Part shown: piece by piece, positions 33,185 to 39,784 of the stretch
Layout of the letters: every line of letters begins with the position of its first letter
Position numbering within the stretch: the stretch's first letter is position 1
Source: Candidatus Cellulosilyticum pullistercoris
Lineage (GTDB): Bacteria > Bacillota > Clostridia > Lachnospirales > Cellulosilyticaceae
Length of the DNA stretch: 41,765 nucleotides
Direction: 5' to 3'
Assembly: GCA_018883705.1 (NCBI GenBank)
Contig: JAHLFQ010000022.1
Location: forward strand, 1-41,765
Position numbers and translations under genes: made by a program
Notes under the pieces: generated by a model
The model's database searches: none
The model's input: only the letters and a program-made list of their open reading frames with translations
What the model was told of the DNA's origin: nothing

Positions 33185-34150
33185 ATGTTATTACAAGTCA
33201 TCATTTTAACAATTAGTTTTTTTGTGCTGATTAAAGGCGCAGATACTTTTGTTGAAAGTGCATCAGCAGTAGCTAAGCATTTGAATGTACCAGATATTTT
33301 GATTGGTTTAACTATTGTAGCTTTTGGGACAAGTGCGCCAGAAGCCTCAGTCAGTATAAGGGCAGTTTTAGCAGAAAATAGTGATATGGTACTGGGAAAT
33401 ATTATAGGAAGTAATATTCTTAATATCCTTTTAATACTGGGTATATCATCAATTATTGCACCTATTAGAGTACAAGATAGTACGATCAAAAAAGAAATTC
33501 CTTTCTTATTTTTGGTTTCATTACTAATGGGGATATTACTTATGGATACCACATTAGGAGAAGGTACTATTAATATGATTTCACGCTCAGATGGTTTTGT
33601 TATTTTAATTTTCTTTACTATTTTTATATATTACTTAGTAACATTAGCAAAGAATGGACAGTCAGAAGAAATTGAAACAAAGTATTCCCTAAAACAAGCC
33701 ATTTTATATACTATTTTGGGTCTAGCAGCCATTGTAATAGGTGGAGATTATGTGGTAGATTCAGCTACTCATATAGCTGTTTACCTTGGAGTAGGACAAA
33801 AGTTTATTGCACTTACCATTGTAGCGCTAGGAACTTCGCTTCCTGAACTCGTTACTTCAATTACAGCAGCAAGAAAAGGGAAACAAGACTTGGCAATTGG
33901 AAATGTTATTGGGAGTAATATCTTTAATATCTGTTTTGTAGCAGGTTTTCCAGCTGCTTTTTTAGGAAATATTATTCCATCTACATCTGTTACTTTAGAT
34001 TTAATAGTCATGATCTTAGCTACAGTTCTATTATTTTTCTTTAGTTATTCTAATAAAAAAATATCAAAAGGTGAAGGAATTAGTTTTTTAGTAATATTCG
34101 TACTCTACTATGGGTATCTCATTATATCACAGCTTGGTGGAATTTATTAA
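33185..34150 (+). CDS. Calcium/sodium antiporter (CaCA family, YrbG-like)
   Basis: Cation antiporter of 321 residues with two inverted five-helix halves. Each half carries an alpha-repeat: GTSAPEASVSI ... GNIIGSNILNIL (about residues 49-83) and GTSLPELVTSITAARKGKQDLAIGNVIGSNIFNI (about 217-250). The conserved acidic residues in both (E52-like and E221-like) bind the ion. AAAGGAG precedes the ATG, 15 bases after nadD-yqeK, and rsfS begins 16 bases after it, so it shares the operon. Calcium export is likely but K+/Na+ specificity is not excluded. An antiporter is not usual between yqeK and rsfS. Confidence 0.9.
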   Translation: MLLQVIILTISFFVLIKGADTFVESASAVAKHLNVPDILIGLTIVAFGTSAPEASVSIRAVLAENSDMVLGNIIGSNILNILLILGISSIIAPIRVQDSTIKKEIPFLFLVSLLMGILLMDTTLGEGTINMISRSDGFVILIFFTIFIYYLVTLAKNGQSEEIETKYSLKQAILYTILGLAAIVIGGDYVVDSATHIAVYLGVGQKFIALTIVALGTSLPELVTSITAARKGKQDLAIGNVIGSNIFNICFVAGFPAAFLGNIIPSTSVTLDLIVMILATVLLFFFSYSNKKISKGEGISFLVIFVLYYGYLIISQLGGIY

Positions 34151-34166
34151 AGGGGGAAATAAGGTA

Positions 34167-34529
34167 TTGAATAAGACAACTTATATACTTGGAAAACAAA
34201 TTGTGAAGGCACTAGAGAATAAGAAAGCTATTACAGTAGAAGCTCTCGATGTACACAATCTAACATCACTTGCTGATATATTTATTATTGCAATTGCATC
34301 AAATATAAGACAAACACAAGCAATGGCAGATGAAGTGGAAGATTTACTGGCAATGGAAGGACACTTACCTATTCATAAAGAAGGCTATCAGTCTGCAACA
34401 TGGATATTATTAGATTATGGAGAAGTGATTGTTAACATTTTGGAAGAAGAAAATGCACAGTTTTATGGATTAAGTCGATTATGGAAAGATGCTACGATAA
34501 TAGATTATAAAGAAAAAGAGAATGTCTAG
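34167..34529 (+). CDS. rsfS: Ribosomal silencing factor RsfS
   Basis: Binds L14 on the free 50S subunit and blocks subunit joining under nutrient stress. 120 residues. Family segments: ITVEALDVHNLTSLADIFIIAIASNIRQTQAMADEV and the HKEGYQSATWILLDYGEVIVNIL stretch. The start is a TTG at 34167: the upstream ATG at 34110 lies inside the antiporter gene, and AGGGGGA precedes the TTG at about ten bases. The last eight codons and the TAG stop are part of a 63-base palindrome shared with the minus-strand gene. Confidence 0.92.
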   Translation: MNKTTYILGKQIVKALENKKAITVEALDVHNLTSLADIFIIAIASNIRQTQAMADEVEDLLAMEGHLPIHKEGYQSATWILLDYGEVIVNILEEENAQFYGLSRLWKDATIIDYKEKENV

Positions 34530-34559
34530 GACATTCTCTTTTTCTTTATAATCTATTAT
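34497..34559. terminator. 63-bp perfect palindrome; bidirectional terminator of rsfS and dacF
   Basis: Arms of 30 bases, 34497-34526 and 34530-34559, are exact reverse complements. The three-base loop 34527-34529 is TAG, the rsfS stop codon. AAAGAAAAAGAGA on one side gives a T-rich run on the other strand, so it can stop transcription in both directions. It also takes in the dacF stop codon at its right edge. Confidence 0.85.
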
Positions 34560-35854
34560 TTAAATAATCTATTAATCTTAGAATATCTTTTACGCATGTT
34601 TCTTCGCCTGATCATTAATAGGATAATTACTACAATAAAAATAACAATTAGTACCATAATTATCTTGAAGAGATGAGAAGAAGAGTATGTTGAATAAAAA
34701 TTTAAATTAGGCTCTGGTAGGGAATCTAATTGTTTAACAATGAGTGGATATTTACTTAATAGTTTAGAATTTAACATGAAAGATACACTACCAACAACAT
34801 CGCCCATTTTAACATTACTATCAAGCTTATCTGGTAAATCAAAGGAAAGTTCAATATCGTCTTTAGTGATGGTATTAAGCACAATTGCAGAAACATCTTC
34901 AGCTAAACCTAAGCCAGAATTTGCTGATTGATAAACTTGTCCACTTTTTACAGTATAGACAGGAAGTGTTTTTAAAATATCGTCAGCTGTATAGAGCGTT
35001 AGAGAATGATAAGAATCAAATCCATAATCTAATAACTGTGCTGTATCTGTATAAAGTGAATCTCTTTCAGACTGTAAAATAACAGCAACTAGAGTCGTGT
35101 CACCTTGTTTTGCCATGGTTACAAGTGTGTGACGTGCCTCATCTGTATAGCCAGTTTTACCACCTATAACATCTTCACGATAAATAGTAGCATCTCTTAA
35201 AGGATTAAGCATTTTATGTTGTTGATAAAGATAACGGGTTTCATCTGTTTTATTAGTACTAGGAATTTCATAGCTTGAATCCTTCATGATTTGGAGAAAG
35301 TATTCATTTTCAGCTAAATAGCTACCAATTAAGGCCATATCATAAGCGGTTGTATAGTGATCTACATTGTGTAATCCATGAGGATTTACAAAATGAGTAT
35401 TAAGGGCACCTAGCTCTTTAGCGCGTTCAGTCATACGTTCTGCAAAGGCATCTATTGAACCACTTACTGCTTCAGCAAGACCATTTGCAACTTCATTAGC
35501 AGACATAAGGAGTAGACCGTGTAGTGCTTGGTCTACTGTTAACTGCTCACCTACATTTATACCGATGTGACTACTACCCGGTTCAATACCAAAGATAGCC
35601 TCCTCAGAAAAGGTAATCGTATCATTAGGTGACAAATTTTCGATAGATAGTAGAGCAGTCATTAATTTAGTGATACTTGCAGGATAATGTTTATCATATC
35701 CATTTTTTTCATATAAAACAGTTTTTGTATTAGCATCTATTAGAATAGCAGACTCTGCAGTAATATTAGGCTCTATTAACTCAGCTTTAAGAGGTAAAAA
35801 AGAAAAGATAAGCAACATACTTATAAATAAGCTTGTTCGTTGTTTTTTATTCAT
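34556..35854 (-). CDS. dacF: D-alanyl-D-alanine carboxypeptidase (DacF/PBP5-like)
   Basis: Penicillin-binding protein that trims the terminal D-Ala of peptidoglycan stem peptides, 432 residues. Signal peptide at residues 1-24 (LFISMLLIFSFLPLKA). The active site motifs are S60-I-T-K63, S118-A-N120 and, later, GGKTGYTDEARHTLV. The C-terminus has a membrane helix (IIMVLIVIFIVVIILLMI) and a basic tail, an anchor like other DacF-type enzymes. The ATG at 35854 follows AAAGGAG; the longer frame begins at a TTG inside that site. It is the only minus-strand gene and is divergent from comEA. Spore-cortex or vegetative use cannot be told apart. Confidence 0.94.
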   Translation of the reverse strand: MNKKQRTSLFISMLLIFSFLPLKAELIEPNITAESAILIDANTKTVLYEKNGYDKHYPASITKLMTALLSIENLSPNDTITFSEEAIFGIEPGSSHIGINVGEQLTVDQALHGLLLMSANEVANGLAEAVSGSIDAFAERMTERAKELGALNTHFVNPHGLHNVDHYTTAYDMALIGSYLAENEYFLQIMKDSSYEIPSTNKTDETRYLYQQHKMLNPLRDATIYREDVIGGKTGYTDEARHTLVTMAKQGDTTLVAVILQSERDSLYTDTAQLLDYGFDSYHSLTLYTADDILKTLPVYTVKSGQVYQSANSGLGLAEDVSAIVLNTITKDDIELSFDLPDKLDSNVKMGDVVGSVSFMLNSKLLSKYPLIVKQLDSLPEPNLNFYSTYSSSHLFKIIMVLIVIFIVVIILLMIRRRNMRKRYSKINRLFK

Positions 35855-35880
35855 ACAAAAAACTCCTTTCAATGTTAATT

Positions 35881-35889
35881 AGTATAACA
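35881..35889 (-). promoter_or_regulatory. dacF promoter (extended -10)
   Basis: On the minus strand TG-T-TATACT forms an extended -10, about 27 bases from the dacF start. The -35 is weak (TTACTA at 17 bases). Confidence 0.5.
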
Positions 35890-35965
35890 GATTTTATAAT
35901 ATTTAGTAAGAGAAAAGTCTATTTTATTAAAAAAATGTTAAAACTTTAGGTGGAGGATGATAAAA

Positions 35966-36697
35966 ATGACAGCATATATAAAAGAGAATAAATGGATCAT
36001 TATTTTAATAAGTTTTATAATCACAAATATTGGATGGATGGTCTATAGCCATGAGATGAATCAAGATACAATACAGTTAGAGAAGGGAGATCTTACTTTA
36101 ACACAGAAAGAATATGAAATAAGCGAAGAAATTAGGCAAGACAAAATCATAAGCACTGAAGAAAAAGAAGTTGTACAACCTATAGAGGTAAGGGATGAAG
36201 CGACTTCTATCATAGAAATGGTGGAGGAAGTTGAGGTACCAGTTTATATTTGTGGTGAGGTTAGAAGACCGGGTGTCTATTATGTTCCTGTTCATGCAAT
36301 CATTAATGATGTCATTGAAAAGTGCGGTGGTTTTACTGATGAAGCCGATCCAATAGCTATCAATCTGGCAAGTTCTATTGTTCCTAATGAAAAAATAATT
36401 GTGCCTAAGATAGGTGAAGAAATTGACAAATTAATGGATTCGTATGACAATAGAGAAAGGATTGAATCAAATTTCGTTTTATCCCAAGCTGATAGAAATC
36501 AAAGTATACTTATTAATCTAAATACAGCAACAAAGGAACAATTGATGACGCTTAATGGAATTGGGGAAGTGAAAGCAGCAGCAATAGTGGCTTATAGACA
36601 AGAAAAGGGTATGTTTAACTCAGTTGATGAGATTAAAAACATTTCAGGTATTGGGGAAAAAACGTTTGAAAAAATTAAACAATTCATTACCACATAA
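35966..36697 (+). CDS. comEA: ComEA family DNA-binding protein (SLBB + helix-hairpin-helix)
   Basis: Membrane-anchored DNA receptor for natural transformation. 243 residues: an N-terminal helix (about residues 8-25), an acidic linker, an SLBB domain (about 88-145, VYICGEVRRPGVYYVP ... GGFTDEADPIAINLA), and two helix-hairpin-helix motifs (about 175-243, LINLNTATKEQLMTLNGIGEVKA and IKNISGIGEKTFEKIKQF). The ATG at 35966 is chosen because the in-frame ATG at 35957 abuts the GGAGG. The response regulator gene follows after 24 bases. ComEC, its usual partner, lies 3 kb downstream beyond a two-component system. Confidence 0.93.
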   Translation: MTAYIKENKWIIILISFIITNIGWMVYSHEMNQDTIQLEKGDLTLTQKEYEISEEIRQDKIISTEEKEVVQPIEVRDEATSIIEMVEEVEVPVYICGEVRRPGVYYVPVHAIINDVIEKCGGFTDEADPIAINLASSIVPNEKIIVPKIGEEIDKLMDSYDNRERIESNFVLSQADRNQSILINLNTATKEQLMTLNGIGEVKAAAIVAYRQEKGMFNSVDEIKNISGIGEKTFEKIKQFITT

Positions 36698-36721
36698 TAA
36701 AGATAAAGAGGAGGAGCGTAT

Positions 36722-37408
36722 ATGAACAGTAGAATTTTAGTTGTTGACGATGAAAAACTTATTGTGAAAGGTATAAAATTTAGCCTTGAACAAGAAGGAT
36801 GGACAGTAGATACTGCTTATGATGGAGAAGAAGCACTTAATAGTGTAAAGAATAACAAATATGATGCTATGATCTTAGATGTGATGCTACCTAAGTATGA
36901 TGGGTTACAAGTGTGTCAACTTGTTAGGGAATTTTCAAATTTGCCAATCATTATGCTCACAGCAAAAGGTGAGGATATGGATAAAATTATGGGGCTTGAA
37001 TATGGCGCTGATGATTATGTAACGAAACCTTTTAATATTTTAGAGCTTAAGGCACGTATTAAGGCTATTTTACGACGCTCACAACATATTGAGAAAGTTC
37101 CACAAAAGAAAACAATCGAAGTAGGTGATTTAAGATTAGAAATTAGCAGCAGACGTGTTTTTATAAAGAATCAAGAAATGAATTTAACAGCTAAAGAATT
37201 TGATATGTTAGAACTGTTTGCAATGCATCCAGGCAAAGTATATAGTCGCGATCAATTACTGGATACAATTTGGGGCAAAGAATATCCTGGAGATGTACGT
37301 ACTGTAGATGTTCATGTAAGAAGATTACGTGAGAAAATAGAGCCAAATCCTGGACAACCTGAATATATTTATACAAAATGGGGGGTTGGTTACTATTTTA
37401 AAGATTAA
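36722..37408 (+). CDS. OmpR/PhoB-family response regulator
   Basis: Two-component DNA-binding regulator, 228 residues. Receiver domain (1-120) with DD acidic pocket VVDDEK, phospho-acceptor D53 (MILDVMLPKYDG), T in MLTAKGE, and K in YVTKPF. Winged-helix output domain (about 130-228) with LTAKEFDMLELF and TVDVHVRRLREKIEPNPG. GAGGAGGAG precedes the ATG. The kinase gene follows after one base. Resembles PhoP/WalR/MtrA; the target genes are not evident. Confidence 0.95.
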   Translation: MNSRILVVDDEKLIVKGIKFSLEQEGWTVDTAYDGEEALNSVKNNKYDAMILDVMLPKYDGLQVCQLVREFSNLPIIMLTAKGEDMDKIMGLEYGADDYVTKPFNILELKARIKAILRRSQHIEKVPQKKTIEVGDLRLEISSRRVFIKNQEMNLTAKEFDMLELFAMHPGKVYSRDQLLDTIWGKEYPGDVRTVDVHVRRLREKIEPNPGQPEYIYTKWGVGYYFKD

Positions 37409-37409
37409 G

Positions 37410-38837
37410 ATGAAATGGTTTCATAGTTTAAGATGGCGCCTTCTTATTTTATTTTTTCTTGTGAGCTATATTCCGCTTATGTTTTTTTCATCAGTATTAC
37501 TTGAGCGCATGGAGAGTTATTATTTAGAAGAAAGTAAAGAGGCTAAAATAAAACAAGCCAATATGATTGCGACACAGATTAAGGAAGAAAATTACTTAGT
37601 AGATAATAGTAATAGTAGTTTATTTAAAGCGCTCATTACTAATAAAAGTAATGAAAATAATGGTCGTGTCTTAGTAGTAGATGCTTCAGGATTTGTTGTA
37701 ATGGATTCAAGTGATGCAGCCATTAATATGACACTTATGAATAGTACAGTACTTTCAGCTCTAAATAACCAGAAAGCTGCCGAGAAGTATGAAGATCTGC
37801 CTGTCATGATCGCGTCTGTACCTGTTTTAGATAAAGATAAGAAGGTCGTAGTAGGTGCAGTTGTATTGGTAACTTCGATAGAAGATGTTTTCCTGCCTAT
37901 TAAAGATTTGAAGTCACAGGTTAATTTACTTTCTTTGATAATTGCTCTTTTAGCTGGATTAATGAGCTTTGCAACATCATCTTTTATTACAAAACCACTT
38001 AAAACGCTAATGAAATTCGTTCAAAAAATTACAAATGGTCAACTTGATCAGAAAGTCAATGTAGTAGGTAATGATGAAATAGCAGAACTAGGTAATGCTT
38101 TTAATCATATGGCCGAGCAACTTCAACGAGTTGAACAATCTAGGCAAGAGTTTGTATCCAATGTGTCACATGAGCTTAAGACTCCGCTTTCCTCAATTAA
38201 AGTTTTAACGGAATCACTCATGTTTCAAGAGGATGTACCAGTTGAAATGTATAAAGAATTTTTCGAGGATATTAACTCAGAAGTAGATCGTCTAAATAGT
38301 ATTATCTCAGATTTATTAACCTTAGTAAGGCTTGATCAAAGAGAGATTCCTTTAAATATTACAGAAGTTAATCTAAATGAGATGATACAGAATTTATTAA
38401 AACGTTTAGCGCCATTGGCAAAGAAAAAAAATATAAATCTTATTTATGAAAGTCACCGAGAAGTAATAGCTGAAATTGATATGGTCAAACTAAGTTTAGC
38501 TCTAACTAATTTAGTTGAAAATGCGATTAAGTATACACCAGAGGGTGGAGAAGTAACTGTTATTTTGCAAGGGGATTTACAAGATGCCATTATTACAGTA
38601 CAAGATACTGGAATTGGGATTGCCAAAGAGGAACAATCACGTATATTTGAACGTTTTTATCGTACAGATAAAACAAGAAATAGAGAAACAGGTGGAACTG
38701 GCCTTGGATTAGCCATTACCTATAAGACAATTGTCATGCATAATGGTTCTATCGTGGTTGAAAGTGAAGAAGGAAAAGGTTCTACATTTAGTGCTCAAAT
38801 TCCACTGAGACATGTGTGGGAAGGAGGCACAAAGTAA
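37410..38837 (+). CDS. Sensor histidine kinase with extracellular domain and HAMP
   Basis: Partner kinase, 475 residues. Helix 1 at about 9-27, an outer sensor domain (about 28-170) with a PAS/Cache-like pattern (RVLVVDASGFVVMDSS), helix 2 (about 172-195), HAMP (about 198-245), and HisKA with VSHELKTPLSS, H254 the phospho-acceptor. The HATPase_c domain has NLVENAIKYTPEGG, DTGIGI and GTGLGLAI. The ATG at 37410 lies one base after the regulator stop and has no clear ribosome site, so it is probably translated by coupling. A TTG at 37386 right after GGGGG is an alternative start. The domain order is like WalK, PhoR or MtrB. Confidence 0.92.
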   Translation: MKWFHSLRWRLLILFFLVSYIPLMFFSSVLLERMESYYLEESKEAKIKQANMIATQIKEENYLVDNSNSSLFKALITNKSNENNGRVLVVDASGFVVMDSSDAAINMTLMNSTVLSALNNQKAAEKYEDLPVMIASVPVLDKDKKVVVGAVVLVTSIEDVFLPIKDLKSQVNLLSLIIALLAGLMSFATSSFITKPLKTLMKFVQKITNGQLDQKVNVVGNDEIAELGNAFNHMAEQLQRVEQSRQEFVSNVSHELKTPLSSIKVLTESLMFQEDVPVEMYKEFFEDINSEVDRLNSIISDLLTLVRLDQREIPLNITEVNLNEMIQNLLKRLAPLAKKKNINLIYESHREVIAEIDMVKLSLALTNLVENAIKYTPEGGEVTVILQGDLQDAIITVQDTGIGIAKEEQSRIFERFYRTDKTRNRETGGTGLGLAITYKTIVMHNGSIVVESEEGKGSTFSAQIPLRHVWEGGTK

Positions 38838-39784
38838 TGAAAAGAAGAGGCATATGCACTATCTTATTTTTTATGTTATTACTTATTGTATTTGCAGGTT
38901 GTGAAACAATGGACAATAAATTAATAAGTAATAAGAAGCTTTATTTTTTTGATACAACAAGAAATATACTTGTAAGTGAGGCACTTCCAGAAGAATTTAC
39001 TAAATTACAAGATAATCAAGAAAAAGTTAAGTATATTATTACCCGTTTAAAAGACAATAAAAGCTCGGTGACAACGACGTTTCAGGCAGGACCAGAGATG
39101 CCTATTGAAAGTCAGGGGATTAAAGACCGTGTGGTAACCATTCACTTTAGTGAAGCCTATAATGATCTAACTGCAGTAGAAAAGATAGGGATGAGAGCAT
39201 CTCTTGTTTATTCTTTAGCAGAACTTGATTTTATTGATGGTGTTAATTTTTATATAGAAGAAACGCCATTGACGACAGCTACGGGGAGATTGGTGGGAAC
39301 TGTTTATCCAAGCAATATTAACAAAGATATACTTGACCCTAATCCTGCAACTATACCGTATACTTTATCTGTATATTTTGCTAATGAGGAAGGTAAATTG
39401 GTAAAAGAAGAACATAGCGTACGTGTAAGTAATCCAAATGCAGTAGAGAAAACTATATTAGAAGAACTGATTAAAGGACCTAATTCTGATACACTTTCAA
39501 GAACTGTACCAAGTGACATGAAAGTCAATGATGCAAGAACGACTAATGGCGTGTGTCAAATTGATATATCCTTTGATCCAAAATCTAAGTTTTTTGAAAA
39601 TGATAGAGATAAAGAACTGATGGTTTATTCTATTGTTAATTCATTAACCTCTGAGCCACAGATCAAAAAAGTTGTTATTTTTGTTGATGGGAAAAGCGAT
39701 GTAGAATTCACATCTGATATAGATTTTACAGATACCTTTGAAAGAAGTGAGAACTATATTAGTGAGGAAGAAATGCATTCATAA
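38837..39784 (+). CDS. GerMN-domain lipoprotein
   Basis: Exported lipoprotein of 315 residues. The signal peptide ends in a lipobox FAGC with the lipidated cysteine at residue 22. Two GerMN-like domains follow (about 70-170 and 185-300). Signatures include VTIHFSEAYNDL, KIGMRASLVYSLAEL, LEELIKGPNSDTLSRTVPSDMKVNDA and DKELMVYSIVNSLTSEPQIKKVVIFVDG. AAGGAGG precedes the ATG, which overlaps the kinase stop by one base. GerMN proteins include GerM of Bacillus and LpqB of actinobacteria, the latter next to the MtrB kinase. A sensor-partner role is likely but not shown. Confidence 0.9.
   Translation: MKRRGICTILFFMLLLIVFAGCETMDNKLISNKKLYFFDTTRNILVSEALPEEFTKLQDNQEKVKYIITRLKDNKSSVTTTFQAGPEMPIESQGIKDRVVTIHFSEAYNDLTAVEKIGMRASLVYSLAELDFIDGVNFYIEETPLTTATGRLVGTVYPSNINKDILDPNPATIPYTLSVYFANEEGKLVKEEHSVRVSNPNAVEKTILEELIKGPNSDTLSRTVPSDMKVNDARTTNGVCQIDISFDPKSKFFENDRDKELMVYSIVNSLTSEPQIKKVVIFVDGKSDVEFTSDIDFTDTFERSENYISEEEMHS

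Noticed and set aside
35855..35872. TTG as a longer start of dacF
   Set aside because: It would place the AAAGGAG ribosome site inside the coding region; the ATG at 35854 gives a clean signal peptide.
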